Source: Yoonia sp. (GTDB lineage: Bacteria > Pseudomonadota > Alphaproteobacteria > Rhodobacterales > Rhodobacteraceae). From it: DNA of 38,954 nt. Position 1 is the first letter of the stretch. Every line of letters begins with the position of its first letter. A program made the translations under genes and the position numbers. The notes beneath the pieces were generated by a model. That model was not told where the DNA came from and did not search any database. It saw only the letters and a list, made by a program, of their open reading frames with translations. The stretch is taken from the NCBI GenBank assembly GCA_029252195.1, contig JAQXBV010000011.1, forward strand, positions 1 to 38,954, written 5' to 3'. Of this stretch, positions 17,128 to 24,814 are shown one piece after another.

Positions 17128-18254
17128 GCGGCTGCCTCGCTTTGGGGTTTACGCTTAAACAGATTGGGGCGGGTCGAGATGAAAAGCAAAAGCCACGCCA
17201 ACACAAGGCCGATCACCGTCGGCAAATAGGCCGCAAACCAAAGGGCGGGATTGCCGCGGGCAATGTTCAACCCGACCGTTTCGGTGAACTTCACGAGAAT
17301 GATCAGCACAATCGCGCCTACGATCTGCCGCCAGACCCCAAAACGGCTAAATCCGCCGACCATCAAAGCGGAAAATCCGATGAGTGCTGCAACAACGGAC
17401 AGAAACGACTGTGCGAACCTGTCATGAGCCAGTGCGATCAGCCGCCCGCGCGTCTCGCCGGTTTCCGCCTGCACCTGTGGCGTTGCGGCCAGAAGTTCGG
17501 GTGTGCTCAGCTCATAGGCATTGCGGCCTGTGCGTGGGGCCACTTGCAAGAAGCCCCCGATATTATAAGAGAAATCTTCGAAGGTCGTCGTGAAAAGTTT
17601 GTTATCCTTAGGGCGCAGCGTTTGGGCGAGCCCGTTGATCATCACAAGCTGTGCGTCGTTTTCGGTTTTGACCAGATAGGCCTGAGCGGCGGTATAGGTG
17701 ACCTGACTGTCGGGATTGCGCAGGTCCGACAGGAAAATATCAAGCAACTCGCCAGCGGGCGTGATTTCGCGAATGTAGAAGGTCACGCCTTCGGTCGGCT
17801 CGATAAACTGCCCTTCCGTCAAAAGCCGTGCGGTCATATTTTGCGAGATCTCGATCCGGCGGATGTCAAGCCGCGCAGTGGAAAGCGGCATCAGAAAATG
17901 GGTGAGGGCCGACATCAACAGCATCACGATCAACCCGAAGTAAAGCACAGGGCGTGCAATTCGAAACGATGAATAGCCCGTGGCCTGCACAGCAACCATT
18001 TCGGATTCGGAGGTCATGCGGTTGGTCACATAAATTGCAGAGGCAAAGGCCGCCAGCGGCAGCGCCAGTTTGACCACCGATGGCAGGGAAAGGGCGGTGA
18101 ACTCAAGAAACACAACGGCCGATTGCCCGTTTGCGATCAGCTGGTCAAAAAGCACGACGGCGCGGTTGATCCAATAGACCATGACCAGCACGAGGCTGAA
18201 AAACCCAAACAAGACCATCAGCTGTGACAGCATGTAACGGTCGAACCGTGCCAA
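17124..18254 (-). CDS. lptF: LPS export ABC transporter permease LptF
   Basis: A 376-residue inner-membrane partner of LptG. FDRYMLSQLMVLFGFFSLVLV forms the first helix; FYIREITPAGELLDIFLSDLRN lies in the periplasmic domain; three helices close the protein. The family start MARFDRY falls on a TTG at 18254, with GGGGGA upstream. The nearby ATG (18262-18260) is out of frame, and the next in-frame ATG would remove part of the conserved start. It is first in a six-gene minus-strand chain and diverges from pepA. Confidence 0.9.
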   Translation of the reverse strand: MARFDRYMLSQLMVLFGFFSLVLVMVYWINRAVVLFDQLIANGQSAVVFLEFTALSLPSVVKLALPLAAFASAIYVTNRMTSESEMVAVQATGYSSFRIARPVLYFGLIVMLLMSALTHFLMPLSTARLDIRRIEISQNMTARLLTEGQFIEPTEGVTFYIREITPAGELLDIFLSDLRNPDSQVTYTAAQAYLVKTENDAQLVMINGLAQTLRPKDNKLFTTTFEDFSYNIGGFLQVAPRTGRNAYELSTPELLAATPQVQAETGETRGRLIALAHDRFAQSFLSVVAALIGFSALMVGGFSRFGVWRQIVGAIVLIILVKFTETVGLNIARGNPALWFAAYLPTVIGLVLAWLLLFISTRPNLFKRKPQSEAAA

Positions 18255-18393
18255 TGGCGCATCCCCCAGATCAAAGCCCTAAATTTTGTGGTTAAACTAG
18301 CTGAAAGATGTGGCGGACAAAACCGCTATCTGGTCATTTTTGCCCACTCAAGCTAGGTATTGCTCAAACCCACTTCATAAGGATGCCCCTGAC

Positions 18394-19857
18394 ATGACCG
18401 AGCTTGTTAAAATGACTTATTCCGAGGTTGATTTGGAGGCGGTTGCCACGCTCAACGGGCTGATCGCGATCTTTGTCGGCGCGGATGGCAAGCTTGATAC
18501 CTGCGCGCGCAGGGTCAACACGCTCAGCCGCAAGGCCGTAGAACGTCTGGTCGCATCCGATGCCTTCGCGGGCCTGAGCGACGGGGGCGCGTTGCGCCTT
18601 GCGTTTCCTGCGGGACTGGCCGCGGCTGGGATCCTTGTGGTCAAGCTGTCGCGCCGTCCGACGCAAGAGGCCGCGCGGCTTGCAGGCGCGGCTTTGGCGC
18701 AAGAAAAAGGGCCGCTGGACCTGACGGTTTTGGCAGGCAATCTTGGAAAGCTGGCCGATGTGGCGCTGGGTTTGGCCTTGCGTGACTATGACTTCAGCGC
18801 CCATAAAACTGCAGCCCCTAAGCCGCGTAGCACGGTGAAATTTATGAGCTCAAAGCTGGAAAGTATTGATTCTAAATTGATTTCTGCGATTGCTGGGGGC
18901 GTGTTTTTCACCCGAGACCTGACCAACGAGCCCGCAAATATCCTAACAACAAGCAACTTTGCCGACCGTTTGGCCGAGATGCAGGCGCTGGGGCTGAAGG
19001 TCGAAGTTCTGGAAGAGGCCGCCTTGGAAAAGATGGGCATGGGCGCGCTGCTTTGCGTCGGTCAGGGCTCCGTCAGCCCGTCCAAGGTCGTTGTCATGCA
19101 ATGGCATGGAGGCGGCGATGAGGCGCCATTTGCGCTTGTGGGCAAAGGCGTCGTTTTTGATACTGGCGGGATCAGCATCAAACCGGCGCTTGGCATGGAA
19201 GACATGACCATGGATATGGGCGGCGCGGGTGTCGTCTCGGGCGTCATGCGCACGCTGGCGCAGCGCAAGGCCAAGGCCAATGTCGTGGGTGTCTTGGGTC
19301 TTGTCGAGAATATGCCCTCGGGCAATGCGGTCCGCCCCGGTGATGTTGTGACCTCCATGAAGGGTGACAAGATCGAAGTCGTGAACACGGACGCCGAGGG
19401 GCGTTTGGTGCTGGCGGACGTGTTGTGGTACACGCAAGAGCGGTTTAAACCTGTGGGCATGATCAACCTTGCGACTTTGACAGGCGCTATTATCGTGGCC
19501 CTTGGTCATGAGAACGCGGGGGTCTTTTCAAATTCTGATGACCTGAGCGCTGCGTTCTTGAAGGCCGCAGGGGCCGAAGGGGAAGGCGCTTGGCGGATGC
19601 CGCTCTCTGCGGCTTATGACAAAATGATTGACTGCCGGATTGCCGATATGCGCAACACAGGCGGGACCCGCGATGCGGGCTCAATCACGGCGGCGCAGTT
19701 TCTGGCGCGTTTTGTAAAGCCCGAGACCCCATGGGCGCATTTGGATATCGCGGGCGTGGCCTCGATCAAGGGCGGCACAAAGTTTGCGCCCGCAGGTGCG
19801 ACGGGCTGGGGCGTTATGACGCTAAACCGTTTTATTTCAGATAATTACGAGGCCTAA
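18394..19857 (+). CDS. pepA: Leucyl aminopeptidase (M17)
   Basis: A 487-residue cytoplasmic metallopeptidase that removes N-terminal residues from peptides. The C-terminal catalytic half has GKGVVFDTGGISIKP (Lys251, Asp256), MTMDMGGAG (Asp274) and the signature NTDAEGRL (331-338, Asp333 and Glu335), which together give the two-metal site. The N-terminal half is the poorly conserved macro-like domain. The ATG at 18394 has AAGGA about 9 bases upstream; a GTG at 18310 would add 28 residues unlike the family. It is followed with no gap by holC, an arrangement common in proteobacteria. A short AT-rich patch lies near 18838-18890. Confidence 0.94.
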   Translation: MTELVKMTYSEVDLEAVATLNGLIAIFVGADGKLDTCARRVNTLSRKAVERLVASDAFAGLSDGGALRLAFPAGLAAAGILVVKLSRRPTQEAARLAGAALAQEKGPLDLTVLAGNLGKLADVALGLALRDYDFSAHKTAAPKPRSTVKFMSSKLESIDSKLISAIAGGVFFTRDLTNEPANILTTSNFADRLAEMQALGLKVEVLEEAALEKMGMGALLCVGQGSVSPSKVVVMQWHGGGDEAPFALVGKGVVFDTGGISIKPALGMEDMTMDMGGAGVVSGVMRTLAQRKAKANVVGVLGLVENMPSGNAVRPGDVVTSMKGDKIEVVNTDAEGRLVLADVLWYTQERFKPVGMINLATLTGAIIVALGHENAGVFSNSDDLSAAFLKAAGAEGEGAWRMPLSAAYDKMIDCRIADMRNTGGTRDAGSITAAQFLARFVKPETPWAHLDIAGVASIKGGTKFAPAGATGWGVMTLNRFISDNYEA

Positions 19858-20322
19858 GTGGGCGCTGTATATTTCTACCATTTGACGGAGACACCGCTGG
19901 ACCAGACCTTGCCCATGTTGGTGGGCAAGGCGCGGGGGGCGGGCTGGCGCGTGTTAGTACGCGGGCGTAGGGAGGATTTACTCAAGCGGCTGGATGAGGC
20001 GCTTTGGGCGGGCCATCCCACTTCGTTTTTGCCCCATGGCATGGCAGGCGGCGCTCATGATGCCGTGCAGCCAGTTCTGTTGGGCATTGATATAACCGCG
20101 GACGGCTTTGACTGCCTGATGAGCATCGACGGGGCTGCGATTACGCCTGCTGAAGTGGGACTGTCGCAGCGGTCTTGCATCTTGTTTGACGGCTATGATG
20201 ACGCCGCGCTGAACCATGCGCGCGGGCAGTGGAAAATGCTGTCAGACGCGGGCTGTCAGGCGCAATACTGGGCGCAAGTTGACGGGTCATGGGTCAAAAA
20301 GGCCGAAAGCGGCGCATCTTAA
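19858..20322 (+). CDS. holC: DNA polymerase III chi subunit
   Basis: A 154-residue clamp-loader accessory protein that links the polymerase III holoenzyme to SSB. The N-terminus AVYFYHLTETPLDQTLPMLV and the stretch WAGHPTSFLPHGMAGG fit the HolC family, as does FDGYDD. It starts with GTG directly after the pepA stop codon, with GAGG upstream inside pepA. Its stop codon overlaps the stop of the convergent small lipoprotein gene, so no terminator can lie between them. Confidence 0.88.
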   Translation: MGAVYFYHLTETPLDQTLPMLVGKARGAGWRVLVRGRREDLLKRLDEALWAGHPTSFLPHGMAGGAHDAVQPVLLGIDITADGFDCLMSIDGAAITPAEVGLSQRSCILFDGYDDAALNHARGQWKMLSDAGCQAQYWAQVDGSWVKKAESGAS

Positions 20323-20417
20323 AAGGCGAACTCTGCGTTAAAGTCTTCGGGCAATTCCGTCTGCGCTGGTGCGCAAGCGCAAAGGGCCAGTAGGCTAAGA
20401 ACAAACAGGGATTTCAT
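20319..20417 (-). CDS. Small lipoprotein (32 residues), uncharacterised
   Basis: An unusually short ORF: MKSLFVLSLLALCACAP, then QTELPEDFNAEFAF and a stop. It has a Lys near the start, a hydrophobic run and a lipobox-like LCAC, so the second Cys could be lipidated after signal removal, leaving about 18 residues. AGGAG lies 5-6 bases before the ATG, a strong ribosome binding site. It follows the aspartic protease gene by 18 bases and is probably co-transcribed. The -2 Cys of the lipobox is unusual. Function unknown. Small entericidin-like or membrane-anchored peptides are the nearest analogues by shape only. Confidence 0.6.
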   Translation of the reverse strand: MKSLFVLSLLALCACAPAQTELPEDFNAEFAF

Positions 20418-20420
20418 GGC

Positions 20421-20440
20421 GGCTCCTAGCGGCTCCTAGC
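20421..20440. repeat. Perfect 10-base tandem duplication carrying a stop codon and ribosome binding site
   Basis: GGCTCCTAGC occurs twice in direct succession. On the minus strand each copy reads GCTAGGAGCC, containing TAG and AGGAG. The upstream copy supplies the protease stop codon; the copy next to the small lipoprotein gene supplies its ribosome binding site. Confidence 0.85.
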
Positions 20441-21014
20441 GGGTGAGGATAAGTTCATTGTCTCTGATTGTGATACTGTCAAAGCGGTTGAGATAGGTCA
20501 TTCCCAAAAGCGAGCCGTCCATGTCGCCGTCATTGACCACAGCCCGCACATTTTGATCGCTGATGTTTCCCAAGGTCACAGTGTCGAGGCGGACAGAGGC
20601 CGTCCGCACGGCGCCATAGGCGGTATTGGCGGTGCCGAGGTAGGCCAGAGCACTTGGATCAATGCCGACGCTACGGGCGTCTTGGCGGCTAAGAACGACT
20701 TGGCTGGCTCCTGTGTCGACCACAAATTCGACCGATTTCCCGTTCACCTGGAGGGTGATGTAATAGTGCCCGTCGGGCCGCTTTGGCAGCACGATCGTCG
20801 TGTCGTTGACATAGGTCTGCTGCGGCGTGAGCGTGTTTTTGATCTCGGGCCAAATCCCGATCACAGCAATAGCGCCCATAAAAATCATAATCCAAATGCC
20901 TGCGTGTTGCATGGTTTTGCCTAAATTTGTCCGGCTCGCGACGATATAAGACAGCGACAGCGCGCCGCCCAAGAGACCGAGGTAGATCAGGTTTGCTGTG
21001 TCATCTGCATTCAT
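20436..21014 (-). CDS. Membrane-anchored retropepsin-like aspartic protease (TIGR02281-type)
   Basis: A 192-residue protein with two N-terminal membrane helices (NLIYLGLLGGALSLSYIVA and HAGIWIMIFMGAIAVIGIW), then a periplasmic retropepsin domain. The catalytic motif is VVDTGASQVVLS, preceded by HYYITLQVNGKSVEF and followed by SLLGMTYLNRFDSITI, the usual pattern of this bacterial clan AA family. Retropepsins act as dimers, each chain giving one Asp. The natural substrate is unknown. The ATG at 21014 is 16 bases after marC; no strong ribosome binding site is seen, so coupling to marC is likely. Longer starts would add residues overlapping marC. Confidence 0.82.
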   Translation of the reverse strand: MNADDTANLIYLGLLGGALSLSYIVASRTNLGKTMQHAGIWIMIFMGAIAVIGIWPEIKNTLTPQQTYVNDTTIVLPKRPDGHYYITLQVNGKSVEFVVDTGASQVVLSRQDARSVGIDPSALAYLGTANTAYGAVRTASVRLDTVTLGNISDQNVRAVVNDGDMDGSLLGMTYLNRFDSITIRDNELILTR

Positions 21015-21030
21015 GACTTGGATATAGGGG

Positions 21031-21663
21031 TTAAAGACCAATACCAAAAGACTGCGCGACACCGTCGAGGATAAATTGAATGGCAAGAGCGGCCAGCAGC
21101 ATGCCCAAAAGCCGCGTCAGGATATTGATCCCTGTCTTGCCCAAGATGCGGTCCAGCGGGATCGCGACCATAAGCGCCGCAAACACGAGGATCAGCACAG
21201 CAAACATGACGCCAGCAATGGCCACAAAATCAAACGCTGACCGGGCCTGGCCTGCGAGCAAAATGATCGTTGTGATGGCACCGGGCCCGACGATCAGGGG
21301 CAGGGCAAGCGGGAAGACAGACGGATCGTCGTGGTGCTCGGCTGCGCCCTCGTCGGCATTTTCCTGGCGGCGGGCTTGGCGTTTCTGGAACAGCATCTCA
21401 AGTGCTGTGAGGAACAACAGGATACCGCCCGCGATGCGGAAGGCTGGCATCGAGATGCCGACAAACCCCAACAGTGCCTCGCCGATAAAGAGGAACGCCA
21501 GCATCAAACCACCCGCGATGATACAGGCCCGCAGCGCGATTGCGCGACGTTGTGTGGCGCTCATGCCTTGGGTCAGGGCCACGAAAAGCGGCGCCAACCC
21601 TGGCGGGTCGATGATGATGAACAGCGTCGTGAAGGCCGCGATCAGGGCGGGAAGCTCGGTCAT
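21031..21663 (-). CDS. MarC family integral membrane protein
   Basis: A 210-residue protein with six predicted membrane helices (for example LIAAFTTLFIIIDPPGLAPLFVAL and RIAGGILLFLTALEML). IDPPGLAPLFVAL and PLALPLIVGPGAITTII are hallmark MarC segments. A charged cytoplasmic loop (QKRQARRQENADEGAAEHHDD) splits the two halves. Despite the name (multiple antibiotic resistance locus), the family has no proven transport role. Its ATG overlaps the stop codon of the ABC-F gene by 4 bases. Confidence 0.88.
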   Translation of the reverse strand: MTELPALIAAFTTLFIIIDPPGLAPLFVALTQGMSATQRRAIALRACIIAGGLMLAFLFIGEALLGFVGISMPAFRIAGGILLFLTALEMLFQKRQARRQENADEGAAEHHDDPSVFPLALPLIVGPGAITTIILLAGQARSAFDFVAIAGVMFAVLILVFAALMVAIPLDRILGKTGINILTRLLGMLLAALAIQFILDGVAQSFGIGL

Positions 21664-23525
21664 TTTCTCTGCGCTTTTTCAAGTTTTTCGAGGGATTGCA
21701 TCCACATGGATTCGGCCCGCTCTAACCCGTTCATCACTTCAGCGTATTTCTTGTTCCACGTCGCAAGCTCCCCCGCTTTGCCGTCATCATAAAGCGCGGG
21801 GTCCGCAAGTTTCTTGGCAAGTTTATCGCGCATGTCGTTGATTTTGTTGACACGCTCTTCGGATTTCTTGGCCTCGGCGCGCAGCGCTTGGATTTGCTCG
21901 CGGGTGAAGGTCTCGACCTTTGGCGCAGCGTCCTTGGCTTTGCCCTTGTCCTTGCCCATGGGTTTGTCAGGCGTCAGGAGCATTTTGCGGTAAGCCTCAA
22001 GATCGTCCTCGTAAGGGGTCACATGGCCGTCTTTGACGAGCCAGAGACGATCAGCAACCATCGACAGCAAGTGCATATCGTGGCTCACAAGGATCACGGC
22101 ACCTGTGTAGGCTGTGAGCGCGTCGACAAGCGCCTCGCGGCTCTCGATATCGAGGTGGTTGGTCGGCTCGTCGAGGATCAAAAGGTGCGGTGCGGGCAGG
22201 GTGGCCAGCAAGAGCGACAAACGCGCCTTTTGTCCACCAGAGAGGCGGCCTACTTCGGTATCGGCTTGATCTGCACCAAGGCCGAACCCTGCCAGACGGG
22301 CGCGCAGACGCGCTTGCCCTTCCGAGGCGCGTTCGCGCATCAGGTGCTGTAATGGCGTTTCGTCAATGAAGAGTTCATCCACTTGGTGCTGCGCAAAGAA
22401 GCCGATGCGCAGTTTGTTGGAGCTGACCATGCTGCCATGTGCGATTTGCAGACGATCCGAGAGCATTTTCGACAGGGTCGATTTGCCTTCGCCGTTGCGC
22501 CCCAAAAGCGCGATGCGGTCGTCTTGGTCAATGCGCAGGTTCAGGTCGCGCAGGATGATCGTGTCGCCGTAGCCAACCGCAGCCCCTTCGGTCGCGATGA
22601 TCGGCGGAGACAGTTCTTCGGGCTTTGGGAAGGTGAAAACGGTGCGTGCCACATCTTCGGGTGCGCGAATTGTTTCCATCTTTTCCAATGCCTTAACACG
22701 GGACTGGGCTTGTTTGGCTTTGGAGGCTTTCGCCTTAAAACGGTCGACGAAGGCTTGCAGGTGTTCGCGCTTGGCGTCCTGCTTTTTCGCAGCGGAGGCC
22801 AACAAGGCACGCTTTTGCGCGCGCTGCTTGGCGAACATATCGTAGGTGCCTGTGTAATAGATCAGGCCCTTGTCTTCCAAGTGCAGAATGCCACCGACAG
22901 AGCGGTTCAGCAGTTCGCGGTCGTGGCTGACGATCAGGACGGTGTGCGGGTATTTGACGAGGTAAGCCTCAAGCCAAAGTGCGCCTTCAAGGTCGAGATA
23001 GTTGGTCGGCTCGTCGAGCAGGAGCAGGTCAGGCTCGGAAAACAGAACAGCGGCCAAGGCCACGCGCATCCGCCAACCGCCAGAGAAAGCGGAGCAGGGT
23101 TGCAGCTGCTCTTCATGCGTAAAGCCGAGACCCTTGAGGATAGAGGCCGCGCGCGCCTCTGCGGACCACGCGTCGATGTCGGACAGGCGGGTCTGCACTT
23201 CGGCGATGCGGTGCGGGTCGGTGGCAGTTTCGGCCTCGGCCAAAAGCGCCTCGCGCTCGACGTCGGCACGCAGCACGGTGTTGATCAAAGAGACCTCGTT
23301 GCCGGGCACCTCTTGCGATACGCCGCCGATTTTCCAGCCCTGCGGCATGTTCACGACGCCCGTGTCGAGCACCATCTCGCCACGGATGATCTTGAACAGG
23401 GTCGTTTTGCCAGAGCCGTTGCGCCCCACAAGGCCGACCTTATGGCCAGTCGGGATGGTGACAGAAGCATGCTCGACCAAGGTGCGGCCAGCGACGGAAT
23501 ATGTGATGTCAGATATTTTAAGCAT
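21660..23525 (-). CDS. ABC-F family ATPase, YheS-like
   Basis: A 621-residue tandem-ATPase protein that probably acts on ribosomes. The first domain has Walker A GRNGSGKTT (34-42), a SGGWRMR signature and LLLLDEPTNYLD. The second has GRNGEGKST, LSGGQKARLSL and LLILDEPTNHLD. Between them is a basic helical linker (KKQDAKREHLQAFVDRFKAK), and the C-terminus is a Lys/Glu-rich coiled coil. MPQGWKIGGVSQEVPG after the first Walker A resembles E. coli YheS. I chose ATG 23525 (MLKISDITYS), the family's usual beginning; no ribosome binding site precedes it, and a GTG at 23564 is possible. It leads an operon with marC and the protease. Confidence 0.88.
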   Translation of the reverse strand: MLKISDITYSVAGRTLVEHASVTIPTGHKVGLVGRNGSGKTTLFKIIRGEMVLDTGVVNMPQGWKIGGVSQEVPGNEVSLINTVLRADVEREALLAEAETATDPHRIAEVQTRLSDIDAWSAEARAASILKGLGFTHEEQLQPCSAFSGGWRMRVALAAVLFSEPDLLLLDEPTNYLDLEGALWLEAYLVKYPHTVLIVSHDRELLNRSVGGILHLEDKGLIYYTGTYDMFAKQRAQKRALLASAAKKQDAKREHLQAFVDRFKAKASKAKQAQSRVKALEKMETIRAPEDVARTVFTFPKPEELSPPIIATEGAAVGYGDTIILRDLNLRIDQDDRIALLGRNGEGKSTLSKMLSDRLQIAHGSMVSSNKLRIGFFAQHQVDELFIDETPLQHLMRERASEGQARLRARLAGFGLGADQADTEVGRLSGGQKARLSLLLATLPAPHLLILDEPTNHLDIESREALVDALTAYTGAVILVSHDMHLLSMVADRLWLVKDGHVTPYEDDLEAYRKMLLTPDKPMGKDKGKAKDAAPKVETFTREQIQALRAEAKKSEERVNKINDMRDKLAKKLADPALYDDGKAGELATWNKKYAEVMNGLERAESMWMQSLEKLEKAQRK

Positions 23526-23612
23526 GAGGGGGCTTTGCCCGATGTAGCGGCCCGCGTCAATCACCGCTTTTCAAGGTGTGGCTTGCGTGTTAGTTCGCGC
23601 GCATCAATTCAC

Positions 23613-23626
23613 GGGGATTCATCCCC
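23613..23626 (+). other. Short inverted repeat in the ndk leader
   Basis: GGGGAT and ATCCCC flank TC, about 25 bases before the ndk start codon. It could fold in the mRNA leader. No known regulatory family is recognised. Confidence 0.3.
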
Positions 23627-23650
23627 AGACACCAGCAAAAGAGGCCCATC

Positions 23651-24073
23651 ATGGCAATTCAGCGTACATTCTCTATCATCAAGCCAGACGCAACAAAGCG
23701 TAACCTGACAGGCGCAATCGCTGCGAAATTCGAGGCCGCTGGCCTGCGTATCGTCGCATCCAAGCGCATTCAGTTGACATTGGCACAAGCACAGCAGTTC
23801 TACGGCGTGCATGCAGCGCGTCCATTCTTCGGCGAGCTTTGCGAATTCATGATCTCCGAGCCAATCGTGGTCCAGGTTCTTGAAGGTGAAGACGCAATCG
23901 CGAAAAACCGCGAAGTTATGGGTGCAACAAACCCAGCGGACGCGGCAGAAGGCACAATCCGTAAAGAATTCGCGCTCTCCATCGGCGAGAACTCCGTGCA
24001 CGGGTCCGACGCACCAGAAACAGCGGCAGAAGAAATCGCATTCTTCTTCTCCGGTCTTGAACTGGTTGGCTAA
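23651..24073 (+). CDS. ndk: Nucleoside diphosphate kinase
   Basis: A 140-residue enzyme that moves the terminal phosphate between nucleoside triphosphates and diphosphates. [19 protein letters not shown] is the family start; the phosphate-carrying His is His117 in NSVHGSD. It is expressed alone: an AGAGG site precedes the ATG, it diverges from the YheS-like gene, and a strong terminator follows. Codon use is skewed to GCA, ACA and CCA compared with neighbours, as often seen in highly expressed genes. Confidence 0.98.
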   Translation: MAIQRTFSIIKPDATKRNLTGAIAAKFEAAGLRIVASKRIQLTLAQAQQFYGVHAARPFFGELCEFMISEPIVVQVLEGEDAIAKNREVMGATNPADAAEGTIRKEFALSIGENSVHGSDAPETAAEEIAFFFSGLELVG

Positions 24074-24095
24074 ATCGCCTTTTTAAGAGGTGAAG

Positions 24096-24131
24096 AGCCG
24101 CTGCGCAGAGGATGCGTGGCGGCTTTTTTTT
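24096..24131 (+). terminator. Rho-independent terminator of ndk
   Basis: AGCCGC (24096-24101) pairs with GCGGCT (24119-24124), with an inner GCGCA/TGCGT stem, followed by eight T (24124-24131). It ends 8 bases before the stop codon of the convergent TfoX-like gene. Confidence 0.85.
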
Positions 24132-24138
24132 GGGTGGC

Positions 24139-24465
24139 TTAGCCCCGCGCGATGACGCCGATGCGGTTGAGAAACGCTTCCAATTCCGACCTGTCTGCAT
24201 CGAATGCAGCTAATTTAATCTCGTCAAAACGCATTCTAAGCTTTTGTTTCTCTTCACCTTTGCAGGCGTTCCACGGGCGACCCTGCAACGCCATGTGCAG
24301 CACATAATACATGATGAAATGAGGGCGGGTACCGGATTGCAGAAGTTGAGTGTATGCGCCATCAGCGCCAAGCGCATGCAATTCTTCGGCCGTGCGAATA
24401 CCAACCGCTTTGAGCGCTTTTTCCTGTGCGGGGCCAATGTTTCGGATGGTTGTTAAAGCTGCCAT
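24139..24465 (-). CDS. TfoX C-terminal domain protein
   Basis: A 108-residue protein made of the TfoX C-terminal (helix-hairpin-helix-like) domain: IRNIGPAQEKALKAVGIRTAEEL, then GADGAYTQLL and the stretch RPHFIMYYVLHMALQGRPWNAC. The TfoX N-terminal domain is absent, so this is a stand-alone type common in proteobacteria. In gammaproteobacteria full-length TfoX (Sxy) activates competence genes; no such role can be assumed here. It is convergent with ndk. Confidence 0.82.
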   Translation of the reverse strand: MAALTTIRNIGPAQEKALKAVGIRTAEELHALGADGAYTQLLQSGTRPHFIMYYVLHMALQGRPWNACKGEEKQKLRMRFDEIKLAAFDADRSELEAFLNRIGVIARG

Positions 24466-24479
24466 CGGAGCAATCTAGA

Positions 24480-24497
24480 CCCTTTGCATAAAAAGGG
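24480..24497. repeat. Inverted repeat upstream of the TfoX-like gene
   Basis: CCCTTT and AAAGGG (24480-24485 and 24492-24497) flank GCATAA, about 15 bases before the TfoX-like start codon on the minus strand. It may be an operator or leader hairpin. The rest of 24498-24566 shows nothing I can assign beyond a 5-base CGGCC/GGCCG stem at about 24541-24554. Confidence 0.35.
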
Positions 24498-24566
24498 CCA
24501 GTGGGCGCTTGGGATCAAGGGGGAGGACCCTAATAGCAAGCGGCCCTCTGGCCGTCATCATGATCG

Positions 24567-24686
24567 TCAGATGCTCGCGTAATCGGTGAAAACTGGCGTG
24601 GGCACGGGAGTTTTGCCCTTGGTTGCAACAGGCGCAGGGCGCGGTTGCGGTGCTGGTTTTTGACCGATGGGCTTGGCTTGTGCCAT
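24567..24686 (-). CDS. Small Pro/Lys-rich protein (39 residues), uncharacterised
   Basis: An unusually short ORF: MAQAKPIGQKPAPQPRPAP, then VATKGKTPVPTPVFTDYASI and a stop. It has no membrane segment, is basic and Pro-rich, and is probably unfolded. AGGA lies about 10 bases before the ATG at 24686, in a TTTT-free purine-rich context; an in-frame ATG at 24695 is less well placed. The composition is protein-like in only this frame. I have the impression that similar short proteins exist in roseobacters, but cannot verify it. It follows the helicase gene on the same strand, with a long inverted repeat in between. Confidence 0.5.
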   Translation of the reverse strand: MAQAKPIGQKPAPQPRPAPVATKGKTPVPTPVFTDYASI

Positions 24687-24729
24687 TGCTCTCATCCTTT
24701 TGCTGCCTCAGTTTTGCGGTGCTTCCGCG

Positions 24730-24787
24730 CGCCTCTTGATCGGGCGATAAAATTACCTTTGCAGATAATTATGCCGACCAAGAGGCG
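24730..24787. repeat. Long inverted repeat between helicase and small ORF
   Basis: Arms of 14 bases, CGCCTCTTGATCGG (24730-24743) and CCGACCAAGAGGCG (24774-24787), match at 13 of 14 positions; the one difference can pair as G-U in one RNA strand. The 30-base AT-rich loop contains a second stem, AATTA with TAATT. No T-run follows on either strand, so it is not a standard terminator. It could be a stable 3' end for helicase mRNA or a structured leader for the small ORF. The rest of 24687-24814 shows nothing else. Confidence 0.75.
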
Positions 24788-24814
24788 AGATTGTGTCAGA
24801 AATGTGGCGGCGTT

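Noticed and set aside
22383-23708. 441-residue plus-strand frame opposite the YheS-like gene
   Set aside because: It mirrors the codons of a clear ABC-F gene on the other strand and has no recognisable motifs.
24139-24465. TfoX-like gene as a competence activator
   Set aside because: Only the C-terminal domain is present and no competence genes are adjacent.
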